A stretch of DNA of 60,515 nucleotides from Bacteroidota bacterium (GTDB taxonomy: Bacteria > Bacteroidota > Bacteroidia > 2-12-FULL-35-15). The position numbers and the translations under genes were made by a program. The stretch lies in assembly GCA_947476185.1 (NCBI GenBank), contig CANJPX010000003.1, forward strand, positions 72,707 through 133,221. The letters are read 5' to 3'. Positions 8,960 through 17,594 of this stretch are shown in pieces. Numbering within the stretch: the first letter of the stretch is position 1; each line of letters opens with the position of its first letter. The notes beneath the pieces are model-generated. The model did no database searches. It saw nothing but the letters and a program-made list of their open reading frames with translations, and was not told where the DNA came from.

Positions 8960-10477
8960 GTGGTAATACTTCATTCTTCATACAAAAAAACGATTCGTAT
9001 CGTTAGTGTTTTCCTTTTTTTGTTTTTGGGCGCAAATCTTCGCTCTCAGACAATAGTGGGTTATGGGCCTGAAGCAATGGTTGACGACCCCATTGCTGCC
9101 GCCCTGGATAGTTTATATAAATTAAATCTTTTTGAAAGGGGATATGGAAAAATTTCATACCCCAAAAATTTGAAATATACCTTTCCACACGATTCTGTTC
9201 CCCGTTACGATGAAATGGTATATGAATCACGGTTACTAAAATTAGATGCCGCTTCTCCATTTGATTTACAATACAACTCGGTTGTAAAGGGTTACATCGA
9301 TATGTACACCGTGAGAAAACGGGAACTCGTTTCCCGCATGATGGCTTTGTCGCAACTCTATTTTCCGCTGTTTGAAGAGCAGCTCGACAAGTATAACCTT
9401 CCGCTTGAATTAAAGTATTTAGCAATTTGTGAATCAGCCCTAAACCCTTTGGCAAAAAGCCATTCTGGGGCGATGGGCCTGTGGCAATTTATGTACCCGA
9501 CAGGAAAAATGTTCGGACTCAAAGTCTCCTCTTATGTTGATGAACGTTGCGATCCATACAAATCGACAATTGCTGCGTGTGAATATTTTCAATACCTATA
9601 CGGTCTGTTTGGTGATTGGCAGATTGTTTTGGCGGCTTACAACTGTGGCCCGGGAAATATTAATAAAGCTATCCGCAGAAGCGGCGGAAAAAAAACATAT
9701 TGGGAAATACGTCCTTATCTTCCAAAAGAAACACAGGGATATGTGCCTGCATTTATTGCCGTTAATTATGTGATGAGTTATACAGCCGAACACAACCTAT
9801 ATTCAGCGATTCCGAAAAAAATGTTCTTGCAAATTGACACGATATCGGTAAAAAAACAGCTCTCTTTTTCTCAAATATCCTACGTCTTAGACATTTCAGA
9901 AGAAGAGTTACAATATCTGAACCCTAGTTATAAAAGGGGGGTAATTCCGTATTCACCGGATGAAGCGAACATTCTTTCGCTCCCAACAAGTAAAATGGGT
10001 GTTTTTGTATCCAACGAGGAAAATATATACAATAAACTGAAAGATACATTACACAGCCAGGAAATACTTGCAACACAGGAAACAATAAAAATACATACTG
10101 TGAAAAGCGGAGAACACCTCAGCACTATCGCAAAGCGTTACGGATGTTCCGTGGCTGATATCAAATCGTGGAACGGAATATCATCACCTACGGTAAAGCC
10201 AGGAAAAAAATTGACGATCTATATTTACGGAAAGAAGCCTAGTGGAACAAAAACAACAACAACCGCCGTTGAAAAAAACACAAGCCCTACCGTTGAAAAA
10301 AACACAACTGCCAGCGTATCCGGCAAATTTAAATACTATACAATACAGAAAGGTGATTCACTTTATAAAATCGCTCAACTGCACAAAACAACCGTCGATG
10401 AACTAAAACGCTTAAATAATTTTGGCGTAAAATTTTCTTTATTACCCGGTAAAAAGATAAAGGTCGGAACGATCTGA
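8960..10477 (+). CDS. MltD-like membrane-bound lytic transglycosylase with two LysM domains
   Basis: 505 residues from a GTG start; no ATG precedes the signal peptide (about 10-30, ending LRSQ). The SLT domain (about 140-270) has the catalytic Glu158 in AICESALNPLAKSHSGAMG, followed by GLWQFMYPTG and AAYNCGPGNINKAI, the standard GH23 motifs. Two LysM peptidoglycan-binding modules follow at about 378-415 (SGEHLSTIAKRYGCSVADIK) and 457-503 (YYTIQKGDSLYKIAQLH), separated by a Thr/Lys-rich linker. It should cleave glycan strands to 1,6-anhydro-muropeptides in the periplasm. The order SLT-LysM-LysM is that of MltD. Confidence 0.93.
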   Translation: MVILHSSYKKTIRIVSVFLFLFLGANLRSQTIVGYGPEAMVDDPIAAALDSLYKLNLFERGYGKISYPKNLKYTFPHDSVPRYDEMVYESRLLKLDAASPFDLQYNSVVKGYIDMYTVRKRELVSRMMALSQLYFPLFEEQLDKYNLPLELKYLAICESALNPLAKSHSGAMGLWQFMYPTGKMFGLKVSSYVDERCDPYKSTIAACEYFQYLYGLFGDWQIVLAAYNCGPGNINKAIRRSGGKKTYWEIRPYLPKETQGYVPAFIAVNYVMSYTAEHNLYSAIPKKMFLQIDTISVKKQLSFSQISYVLDISEEELQYLNPSYKRGVIPYSPDEANILSLPTSKMGVFVSNEENIYNKLKDTLHSQEILATQETIKIHTVKSGEHLSTIAKRYGCSVADIKSWNGISSPTVKPGKKLTIYIYGKKPSGTKTTTTAVEKNTSPTVEKNTTASVSGKFKYYTIQKGDSLYKIAQLHKTTVDELKRLNNFGVKFSLLPGKKIKVGTI

Positions 10478-10560
10478 TAACCCCGATTCATAACCTTATT
10501 TTTTTTGCGTCCCACTATATTTATTAAAAAAGAAAAACTCCAATCTGTAATTTTTAAAAA

Positions 10561-11019
10561 ATGACCCGACTATCACTTTGTTTTTTTATCCTTTTTGTTT
10601 TTGAGCTCTGCACGGCTAAAGCGCAAGACACAAACCTGATTGCCAAGAAGATTATTGCTTTTTGCGAAGAAAACAAAGGAAAAAAAGCTGGAAAAGGTGA
10701 ATGTTGGGATCTCGCAAAAGAGGCGCTCAACAAGGCCGGGGCAACCTGGACACCTCCTTATGGTTTTGGAACAGAGCTTCACAAAAAAGAAGCTGTACAG
10801 GCAGGAGATATTATACAATTCGAAAACGTTAAAATTGAATATCCCGATGGCGCATGGAAAGAGCTGCCTCACCACACGGCAATTGTTTTCAAAGTAATTT
10901 CTCCCTCAAAATTCATTATTGCTGAACAAAACTCAAACGGAAAAAAATTTGTTGTGTTTTCCGAAATTGATCTGACCTATATTAAAAAAGGCAAATACAA
11001 AATATTTCATCCGCACTAA
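10561..11019 (+). CDS. Small secreted CHAP/NlpC-P60-like protein
   Basis: 152 residues with a signal peptide ending TAKAQ (about 18-22). I do not recognise a named family, but the mature part has papain-like-fold features: Cys48 in the turn KGECWDLAKEAL, the phrase VQAGDIIQFE (compare the GDLVxF strand of CHAP/NlpC domains), His104-His105 at the start of HHTAIVF, and a polar AEQN (Asn124) on the next strand. This Cys-His-polar order is that of CHAP and NlpC/P60 amidases. It could be a peptidoglycan hydrolase or an inactive relative. It begins the run of secreted genes after the lytic transglycosylase. Confidence 0.7.
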   Translation: MTRLSLCFFILFVFELCTAKAQDTNLIAKKIIAFCEENKGKKAGKGECWDLAKEALNKAGATWTPPYGFGTELHKKEAVQAGDIIQFENVKIEYPDGAWKELPHHTAIVFKVISPSKFIIAEQNSNGKKFVVFSEIDLTYIKKGKYKIFHPH

Positions 11020-11096
11020 TACGTATTCTTGCAGTATTTCCACTAATTCATATTGAAAAAATAAAAATTGTTATAAATTAGCGAAAAACTCTTCAC

Positions 11097-12353
11097 ATGC
11101 AAAAGACGCTCATTTGCCTAATTGTTTCATTAGCCCTGTTTTCTTCGAAGGCAAAAGCCCAGGATTTTACGTATTCCAATGTTAGTTTATTGAATGTAAG
11201 CTTCAGTGGCGGAAACCTGAATATCCGTAAAGATGATGGAACAGGAAGCTACACAGCTCCGCAATATGTTGCAGGCAGTGCAACACAAAGCCCCGTTGCA
11301 TATGTTAGCGGCAACGCACCTCGTGCCACAGCATCATTTACAATCGACTGCCCAAATGTGCCTGACTCTGTAAGTGTCAGAGGTGTTGCATCTGACGCTA
11401 TTGACTTTGCTTCAACAAGAGTGTATGTGAACCCTTCGGCCGGAACATTGCACAATTTCAGCTACCCGGCAACAAATGGCTCTCACGTTTTTACAGCATC
11501 CATAGTACGCTTCTTTAAACCCTTCGCCATTAACTGGGAGATCTCATTTAACAACGGCCTTACCTGGAAACCCATCAGCACAAGCAATAACACGGTGTAC
11601 GTTACGCGCAGCGCACCACAAGCAGAGGGCGCAGAATATAAATGGTTTCACACAGTCTTTGACCTGAGCTGCAGAAATGCGCAATACACTAGTGTGGACA
11701 CTGCTATTATTTCACATGTTTGGAATGAGTTTGTAGACCACATTGTTCTAAATTACAACGGAGACAGTTTGTTTTACTATAAAGTAATGAACTCTCTAAA
11801 TGTAACACTGGCAACGCTTTTAAAGTTTCGTGATGCAGAGTGTTATACATTTGCACAACTATTTTTATCAGCAATAAAAATTCAAGGGGTGGTACGAACA
11901 AATAATTATGTGTACATAACACCTATTAACAATACCGTTTGCGGACATGCTGTAAATCGTTTTATCGTTAAAAACTGGTCCTTCGGAACACCAAGCGCAA
12001 CCGCAACTTGTCCAGCTTTCCCTTATAAAAACACATATGTAACAGCTACAGGAACAATGCCTCCGCCATATAGTGCTTACGTTTTTACAACTGCGGATGT
12101 AACGGATCTTGTTGGAACACCAGGCTCTTGCAATGTTCGCCCGTCATCGTATTTTAATAATCACCAAATCGCAAAGATTGATGGCATATATTATGATGCT
12201 TGTTATGGTGCTACATTTCCAACATTATTATCGATCAAAACAGCTGCTTTCAGCGGCTGGAGCTACCGGTTTACGGTTGGATCAAACACAGAAGCTTATT
12301 TTACAAACGATATGACTCAATCAGATCTTTCTGAATCCATCACTACCTATTAA
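11097..12353 (+). CDS. Secreted transglutaminase-like protein
   Basis: 418 residues with a signal peptide ending SKAKAQ (about 17-22). The first half (about 25-200) looks like beta-rich surface-protein sequence with no clear family. The second half has a transglutaminase-like layout: Cys249 in DAECYTFAQLFLSAIKIQGV (a helix beginning at the catalytic Cys), His284 in VCGHAVNRFIV on a strand, and Asp367 in GIYYDACYG. Helix-Cys, strand-His, strand-Asp is the order in bacterial transglutaminase-like cysteine proteases. No T9SS tail is visible. The next gene starts four bases after its stop, so the two are almost certainly co-transcribed. Function is unproven. Confidence 0.7.
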   Translation: MQKTLICLIVSLALFSSKAKAQDFTYSNVSLLNVSFSGGNLNIRKDDGTGSYTAPQYVAGSATQSPVAYVSGNAPRATASFTIDCPNVPDSVSVRGVASDAIDFASTRVYVNPSAGTLHNFSYPATNGSHVFTASIVRFFKPFAINWEISFNNGLTWKPISTSNNTVYVTRSAPQAEGAEYKWFHTVFDLSCRNAQYTSVDTAIISHVWNEFVDHIVLNYNGDSLFYYKVMNSLNVTLATLLKFRDAECYTFAQLFLSAIKIQGVVRTNNYVYITPINNTVCGHAVNRFIVKNWSFGTPSATATCPAFPYKNTYVTATGTMPPPYSAYVFTTADVTDLVGTPGSCNVRPSSYFNNHQIAKIDGIYYDACYGATFPTLLSIKTAAFSGWSYRFTVGSNTEAYFTNDMTQSDLSESITTY

Positions 12354-12357
12354 ACCA

Positions 12358-13182
12358 ATGAAAACGTTCTTTGTTTCTTTTTTAATTGTTCTTGGCTCAA
12401 CTCTTTTTGCACAAAATATTGAACGTAAAATAATAATTGAAAACGGTAATTTTTATTTTACAACGATTGACGCAGAGTTTCAAATAGGCACCATGAATAC
12501 AGGAAAAGCTGCTGAAGCGATCAAAACCGCGAAGAAACTGGCTTTGCCTGCAGGAAGAAATTACAGCGAACCTGTTAATCCTTTTTCGTGGGACATTGTC
12601 GATACCAGTGTTTACGCAATTAATTTTTTAATGCATTCACAAAACGACAGGAACGAAGCGATAAAAAGGTTTAATGTTGCTTCACTAAAAGAGTGGGGAC
12701 CAGCATTTACAACAATGGATATGATCATGAAAAGTATTGACCTGACCCCATATACATACAACGATCCCTATTTATTTATCACAAGAAGATCGAATGTTTT
12801 GAGCAATTTTTATTACGATGCAGTTGCATTGAACGACAGTTCCTACACTATGGCAATATCAAACAACGGAGAGCTGAGCATATGGAATTATAATGGTAAA
12901 ATTTGGAAACACGGAGAAGTACAAAAATTTCATGTCGATGATTATTTTTCACTTTTTACGCTTAACAAAAAAACATATATGATCTTAAATTCAGGAGTGA
13001 TTTATGAAATTTCCACAAGCGGAATTTCATCTGTAAGCAAGGATTGTGGATCATCCTTAACAAATGGTTTTTTAGTACTAAACAAAGATGAAAAAACAGT
13101 TTGGTTCATGAAGAACAACGATTTAAATCAGCATACAGGATTACTAGAATTGGTAAAGAAAAAAGCGGTTCGAATTTTTTAA
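12358..13182 (+). CDS. Secreted protein of unknown function
   Basis: 274 residues with a clear signal peptide (MKTFFVSFLIVLGSTLFAQ). I do not recognise the family. The later part has repeating short strands with aromatic ends (GELSIWNYNGKIWKHGEV, then YFSLFTLNKKTYMILNSG and KDEKTVWFMKNNDLNQ), suggesting a beta-propeller-like or WD-like sheet, but no diagnostic motif is present. It sits directly after the transglutaminase-like gene (four-base gap) and 26 bp before a T9SS-sorted protein, so it probably works with the transglutaminase-like product at the cell surface. Confidence 0.75.
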   Translation: MKTFFVSFLIVLGSTLFAQNIERKIIIENGNFYFTTIDAEFQIGTMNTGKAAEAIKTAKKLALPAGRNYSEPVNPFSWDIVDTSVYAINFLMHSQNDRNEAIKRFNVASLKEWGPAFTTMDMIMKSIDLTPYTYNDPYLFITRRSNVLSNFYYDAVALNDSSYTMAISNNGELSIWNYNGKIWKHGEVQKFHVDDYFSLFTLNKKTYMILNSGVIYEISTSGISSVSKDCGSSLTNGFLVLNKDEKTVWFMKNNDLNQHTGLLELVKKKAVRIF

Positions 13183-13208
13183 AAAAATATTTCATTAAAG
13201 AAAAAACT

Positions 13209-13763
13209 ATGAGAAAAAAATTCACACTTTCGATGCTCTTGCTTATATTTTGCACAGCCTCTTTTGCAAGCGACCTTGCCTTCACAACAATAAACACAGC
13301 AACGGGCTTTAGCACTGGCTCCATCGACCTAACCGTTTCCGGAGGTGTTGCTTCATATACATTTAGTTGGGTTGGACCATCCGGGTTTTCTGCCACTACA
13401 GAGGATGTTAGTGGTTTGGCATATGGAAACTACACCGTTACCGTAACAGATCATTATTGTGGAATCGCAATAATTACAATATTTGTAGACAATGATGTCG
13501 CAAGCAAAATTGACGAAAACAGCGTAAACACTTTTTCTGTTTTCCCGAATCCTTCTAACGGACAAGTTTGTTTAACATCCGCTAAACCGTTGTCTGAAGC
13601 AAGTTTTAATCTTTTAAATCTTTCCGGACAAACGGTAATGGAGAAAAAAGAAATCACAGGAACTACGTTCAGCTTTGATGTTTCGAAACAAGCTACAGGA
13701 ATTTATTTTATCGAAATAAATAATTCAGGGACAATATCAAGAACTCGATTTGTGAAAAATTAA
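13209..13763 (+). CDS. Secreted SprB-repeat-like protein with T9SS type A sorting domain
   Basis: I chose the ATG at 13209 (184 residues), which begins a good signal peptide (RKKFTLSMLLLIFCTASFAS); the frame is open further upstream but there it runs over the previous gene. Residues about 30-90 (GGVASYTFSWVGPSGF, then LAYGNYTVTVTDHYC) resemble one SprB/Ig-like repeat of Bacteroidota adhesins. The last 75 residues are a type A sorting domain: FSVFPNPSNGQ, NLLNLSGQTV, GIYFIEINNSG, TRFVKN. It should be exported by Sec, then carried across the outer membrane by T9SS. The mature part is very short, so it may be an adhesive or a precursor-like protein. Confidence 0.85.
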   Translation: MRKKFTLSMLLLIFCTASFASDLAFTTINTATGFSTGSIDLTVSGGVASYTFSWVGPSGFSATTEDVSGLAYGNYTVTVTDHYCGIAIITIFVDNDVASKIDENSVNTFSVFPNPSNGQVCLTSAKPLSEASFNLLNLSGQTVMEKKEITGTTFSFDVSKQATGIYFIEINNSGTISRTRFVKN

Positions 13764-13784
13764 TTTTACTAAAACCAAACCACT

Positions 13785-14600
13785 ATGAAAAAAATCTACG
13801 CACTACTAGTATCATCTCTATTGATTTCTGGCGCTTATGCACAAACAATAATCTGCAATGCATCGGGAAACCTAATGCTATTTACAAATTATGATGGAGG
13901 CAATTTAAATATTGTGGTGGATGTAAATATTCCTAATTTGAAAATTGGGGTTTGCAGTTATGAGGGAACCGCGATTATAATCAGTGGTGCTTATGCAAGC
14001 AATGTAACAGGTGTTGCATATGCGGGATACAACAGCTCAAATGTACATTGCGGAAGTTCAATAAACACTTCTATATCGGGTGCGGGAAGTGCGACCACAA
14101 ACATTTCTCTTTATCCGCCAGCAACACTTGCAAACGCATTTGGCAACAGCTCAATCATCTGTGGGGCTAGCTGTGATATTACAACCTATCAAGGAGGATG
14201 CAATACTGTTGATCAAATTGAAAATTATTTTTTAACGTATTTTCCAGGAAGTGTTATTTATGCTCACAAAGTGCAATATGGCTGCTGGACAGCAAACCAG
14301 TCGCTATCTGCCGGTGGAACTTGCTGTGCTTTAGCAACCGGAGTTGAAACACAAGTTGTAGAAAACGCTGTTTCTGTTTTTCCAAATCCGGCATCAAACG
14401 ACCTTAGCATGTCTTTTCAAACAACATTAAACAGCGCAACTATAAAAGTTTTTAATGTTTCCGGTGAGCTTGTTAAAGAAGAAAGCCGTTTAAGTGGTAA
14501 CGATGTAAGCCTTGACATTTCTGGAATTTCAAAGGGAATTTATTTTGTGGAGGTTGTAAACGGTAACAACATTTCGCACACAAAGTTTATTAAACAATAG
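13785..14600 (+). CDS. Cysteine-rich secreted protein with T9SS type A sorting domain
   Basis: 271 residues, signal peptide ending GAYAQ (about 16-20). The mature region (about 21-185) is glycine-, serine- and cysteine-rich (CNASGN, VCSYEG, HCGSS, IICGASCD, GGCNT, GTCCA) and likely disulfide-bonded; I do not recognise its function. The C-terminus is a T9SS type A sorting domain: VSVFPNPASN, IKVFNVSGELV, GISKGIYFVEV, HTKFIKQ. It starts 21 bp after the previous T9SS-sorted gene and ends just before a strong terminator, so it closes the secreted-protein run. Confidence 0.85.
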   Translation: MKKIYALLVSSLLISGAYAQTIICNASGNLMLFTNYDGGNLNIVVDVNIPNLKIGVCSYEGTAIIISGAYASNVTGVAYAGYNSSNVHCGSSINTSISGAGSATTNISLYPPATLANAFGNSSIICGASCDITTYQGGCNTVDQIENYFLTYFPGSVIYAHKVQYGCWTANQSLSAGGTCCALATGVETQVVENAVSVFPNPASNDLSMSFQTTLNSATIKVFNVSGELVKEESRLSGNDVSLDISGISKGIYFVEVVNGNNISHTKFIKQ

Positions 14601-14620
14601 TTTTGACATACTACTCATTT

Positions 14621-14661
14621 ATAAAGCCCGAAAACAAGTCGTTTCGGGCTTTATTTTTTTA
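14621..14661 (+). terminator. Strong rho-independent terminator between convergent genes
   Basis: ATAAAGCCCGAAA at 14621-14633 pairs with TTTCGGGCTTTAT at 14642-14654, a 13-base perfect stem with an eight-base loop, followed by a T-run on the + strand. Transcription meets head-on here, and the stem could also serve the - strand gene. Confidence 0.88.
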
Positions 14662-14671
14662 TAGGCTGCAA

Positions 14672-15829
14672 TTATACTTTTTCCAACGCTTGTTTTAAAT
14701 CCTCTATCAACAAGTCTGCGTCCTCTAACCCAATGTATAACCGGACCATATTCCATGGCAAAGGGTTCTCAAAACTTTTGCTTGCCGCAAGGGCACAAAG
14801 AGGAAACAAGAGAGATTCATAACCACCCCAGGAAGTCGCCATGATGAAACGTTTCAAGTTATCGCAAAAACGCTCTACCCCAGCTACATCTTTCGTATCA
14901 ATAACGATCGACAAAAGGCCACCACCCTGTTTCATCTGTTTCTTTGCAAGTTCCAATTGCGGATTTTTTGATGAGAAGGGATAATTTAAATGTTTTATTT
15001 TAGGGTGTTTTTCAAGGAAATCAGCGACTTTTTTCGCACTAACAGCACTTTGATTCACCCGAAGCTCAATTGTTCTTAATCCTCGCAAAACAAGGCCGGC
15101 ATCCTGTGCTGAAATAACACTTCCAATGGTCATGTATTCTTCTCCCATCATTTTCATAATGCGTTCATTTGAGCCACAAACCACTCCGCAAACAACATCA
15201 CTGTGACCGTTTATGTATTTGCTACCGGAATGCACCACAAGATCCACCCCTAAAGTGATAGGGTTTTGATTGATCGGAGAATTATAACTGTTATCGATAA
15301 TGGTGGTGATGCCTTTGCTCTTAGCCAATTTGGAAATTGCTTCAATATCCTGAAGCTCAAACGTCAACGAATTTGGGCTTTCCAGATAGATTAGTTTTGT
15401 GTTTAGCAAGATCGCTTTCTCAAAATCAGCAGCCTCTCCTCCACTTACAAATGTGTGAGTAACTCCATATTTTGCAAGGTATTTAGACAGCAAGTTGTTT
15501 GTCCAGCTATACGGTTTCTGTACACAAACAACATGATCGCCACCTTTAACAACGCTCATAACAGCAGCAGCAACGGCTGCGCTACCACTGGAAAAAACCA
15601 GCGCGTTCTCAGCCTTTTCGAGTGCAGCAATTTTCTTTCGGAGTATCGCCACAGTTGGGTTATAGCCACGTGAATAAAAAGGGGTTTCTAATTCCTTCGT
15701 TAATTTTTGTCGCATTTCTGCGACAGTTTTAAAACAAAAATTTGTTGTCTGGAATATCGGAGGAGCCACCGAACCGTAATATTCATCGCGTTCTTCGCCA
15801 AGGTGATTGAGAATAAAAGATGTGTCCAT
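14672..15829 (-). CDS. PLP-dependent trans-sulfuration (Cys/Met metabolism) enzyme
   Basis: 385 residues of the cystathionine gamma-synthase/beta-lyase/gamma-lyase family (fold-type I PLP). The substrate-side segment PFYSRGYNPTVAILRKKIAALE, the VFSSGSAAVAAAV cofactor loop, the Asp in TTIIDNSYNSP (binds the pyridine nitrogen) and the Schiff-base lysine in HSGSKYINGHSDV are all present. Which reaction it runs (synthase, beta-lyase, gamma-lyase, or O-acetylhomoserine type) cannot be settled by motif. No other methionine gene is adjacent. It faces the T9SS genes across a shared terminator; a CAAAGCTT at 15883-15890 could be a weak - strand -7 box. Confidence 0.9.
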   Translation of the reverse strand: MDTSFILNHLGEERDEYYGSVAPPIFQTTNFCFKTVAEMRQKLTKELETPFYSRGYNPTVAILRKKIAALEKAENALVFSSGSAAVAAAVMSVVKGGDHVVCVQKPYSWTNNLLSKYLAKYGVTHTFVSGGEAADFEKAILLNTKLIYLESPNSLTFELQDIEAISKLAKSKGITTIIDNSYNSPINQNPITLGVDLVVHSGSKYINGHSDVVCGVVCGSNERIMKMMGEEYMTIGSVISAQDAGLVLRGLRTIELRVNQSAVSAKKVADFLEKHPKIKHLNYPFSSKNPQLELAKKQMKQGGGLLSIVIDTKDVAGVERFCDNLKRFIMATSWGGYESLLFPLCALAASKSFENPLPWNMVRLYIGLEDADLLIEDLKQALEKV

Positions 15830-16542
15830 AGAAAAAATATAAAATAATTATGAATAATAAATTATGTGTTACGCTTTAAAATCAAAGCTTTCGCTATTTC
15901 TTAAAGATAAAATATACTGCTAAAACCAAGAGAATGGACTTCCAAAATCCTCGCATTGTTCAGTAATAGATTTTTTTCAAAAATAGCAAAGTCTTTTGTT
16001 CCTGCTTTTGTTTTTTGCGTTTCAAATTAATGAATAATCTAAAATTGGTTATTGCCGTTTTTCGAAAAGGAAAAACCTGAATGATTTTTTTTAAAAACAG
16101 GCAAAAGAAAGTAAAAATTACCGTAACGCCCATGAATAAAGGGTTTAAAGGGTTGTGTTTTTATGCGTTTTAAGCGCGTTTCTACCACAGGGAGAACACA
16201 CAACACTCTAGAGAGCCGCTAAGCGATTATAGCGCCTTAATAAGGTTTAAGCTTTACTTTTTGAATGATTTTGATCTTTTTTAAGAATTTCTTTGAAATT
16301 TCTGATAAGAAAAGCGTCTTCAGTGTTTTCAAAAAATAAGATCCATTATTTTCAGAACCGAGAAACGCTTTTTGATTTTTCAGTCAAATTTATGAATCAC
16401 AGAACTATATTTTGTAATTGAAAATCCGAAACAAGGAATTGGATACTTGATAATTTTCCAAAAAGAACCAAGGATATATGTTTGTAAAACCAAGAAACCC
16501 CATAAAATCAAAAAAACACATAAACTTTTTCAAAAATTAGTC
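15830..16542. other. 713-bp gap without a gene
   Basis: No credible ORF, tRNA or rRNA on either strand. Most of it is AT-rich with A and T homopolymers. A relatively GC-richer island lies at about 16120-16245, with arms GTTGTG (about 16152) and CACAAC (about 16199), and further downstream AAAAGCGT (about 16310) faces ACGCTTTT (about 16363). No RNase P, SRP or tmRNA signature was recognised. It may hold a degenerate dispersed repeat or a small RNA, and lies within about 1 kb of the parS-like sites. Confidence 0.5.
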
Positions 16543-16570
16543 ATAAAAAAACCTCCAGAAAATGGAGGTT
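16543..16570 (-). terminator. Rho-independent terminator of the mnmG / methyltransferase unit
   Basis: AACCTCCA at 16550-16557 pairs with TGGAGGTT at 16563-16570 (eight-base stem, five-base loop). Read on the - strand it is followed by seven Ts. It lies about 30 bases after the methyltransferase stop. Confidence 0.88.
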
Positions 16571-16598
16571 ATACAAAAACAGGGATTAGGGAAGAGCG

Positions 16599-17483
16599 TT
16601 ATTTCTTTCTGATCAGATAGATTTGGCTCGAATATTTTTTACCAGACCTTAGTGCAGAAAGGTTAGATCGGAATCCGTTCCACGTGGAACGTATAACATT
16701 TGTTCTTCCCGTTTTGATCTTTTCACTCAGCATGGAAACATAAAAAGAATCAAATACCATAGGAAGTGTTTGGAACACTTTCATGCCGTGTTTTTGAAAA
16801 AGAGCGTCAATGTCTTTTGGAATAAAATGGTATAAGTGACGAGGAACATCATATGCCGCCCAAAGCTCCTGATAACTTATTGCATCTAAAGATGCACAAT
16901 TTGGTACAGCTATAATAATTATTCCGGTAGGCTTAATTAGTCGCTTCAACTCCTCTACTCTTTCATTCAGTTTTGGAACGTGTTCCAAAACGTGCCACAT
17001 CGAAATCACATCAAAAGAAGAATCCGTCAATCCGCAAAGATCTGATTCTTTTCTAATATCCAATCCATAATTTTTGATCGCCATATTCCTAGCGTCATCA
17101 TCAGGCTCTATCCCTAAGGTTTCCCATTTAGCATTTTTACAAGTATTTAAAAACTCCCCGGTTCCACATCCAATATCCAAAATTTTTCCAGTCTTGAAGT
17201 GCTTCGAAACTAACTGAAGTTTCTTCAGTAAAGTATATTTTCTTACGGTTTGATAAACAGAATTTATGAATCCTTTTTTGGTATTTGAATGAGATACATA
17301 TTCTTCCGACTTATAATATTGACCCAGATCAGATTCATTCGGTCGAGGGTTGGTAAACTTAAATCCACAAGATTCACATTCGACAATATTGAATGTTTCA
17401 CGTGAAACAGTGTGATCAACACAAACCAAAAAAGGTTTATTTTGAACTGAATTACAAATAGGACAAAACTCTAATTTTTCCAT
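16599..17483 (-). CDS. Class I SAM methyltransferase with N-terminal zinc ribbon
   Basis: I chose the ATG at 17483 (294 residues); the earlier GTG at 17504 lies inside a parS-like palindrome and adds a poor N-terminus. CPIC and CESC near the front (about residues 7-10 and 36-39) form a zinc ribbon. The Rossmann SAM-binding site is ILDIGCGTGEFL, with VISMWHVLEHVP as the post-II motif, the usual form in 'methyltransferase type 11/12' proteins that often modify sugars or small molecules. Substrate unknown. It follows mnmG on the - strand and ends at a good terminator, so both are likely one transcript. Two parS-like sites lie within the gene, which may constrain its sequence. Confidence 0.88.
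   Translation of the reverse strand: MEKLEFCPICNSVQNKPFLVCVDHTVSRETFNIVECESCGFKFTNPRPNESDLGQYYKSEEYVSHSNTKKGFINSVYQTVRKYTLLKKLQLVSKHFKTGKILDIGCGTGEFLNTCKNAKWETLGIEPDDDARNMAIKNYGLDIRKESDLCGLTDSSFDVISMWHVLEHVPKLNERVEELKRLIKPTGIIIIAVPNCASLDAISYQELWAAYDVPRHLYHFIPKDIDALFQKHGMKVFQTLPMVFDSFYVSMLSEKIKTGRTNVIRSTWNGFRSNLSALRSGKKYSSQIYLIRKK
16676..16691. other. parS-like palindrome (inside methyltransferase gene)
   Basis: CGTTCCACGTGGAACG, a perfect 16-bp palindrome with core CACGTG. It fits the ParB-binding parS pattern TGTTNCACGTGNAACA apart from the outermost base pair. Confidence 0.75.
17394..17409. other. parS site, exact consensus (inside methyltransferase gene)
   Basis: TGTTTCACGTGAAACA is identical to the consensus ParB-binding parS palindrome known across bacterial phyla. 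It lies in the zinc-ribbon coding region of the methyltransferase. Confidence 0.9.
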
Positions 17484-17496
17484 AAAACCATATTTG

Positions 17497-17512
17497 TGTT
17501 CCACGTGGAACT
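17497..17512. other. parS-like palindrome (mnmG / methyltransferase gap)
   Basis: TGTTCCACGTGGAACT, a near-perfect palindrome of the parS class with one outer mismatch. It covers the GTG that would otherwise be the upstream start of the methyltransferase. Confidence 0.8.
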
Positions 17513-17578
17513 AAAAAAATGTCTAAGGGTTAACTAAAAATAACCACTCTATTTTAAAATAAATATACTGCACTATAA

Positions 17579-17594
17579 TGTTCCACGTGAAACT
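17579..17594. other. parS site overlapping the mnmG stop codon
   Basis: TGTTCCACGTGAAACT differs from the classical Bacillus parS only at the last base. Its end overlaps the mnmG TAG stop (17593-17595). Confidence 0.88.

Noticed and set aside
15660-15675. CCACGTGAA in the trans-sulfuration gene as a parS site
   Set aside because: Matches only the core; the outer arms do not pair.
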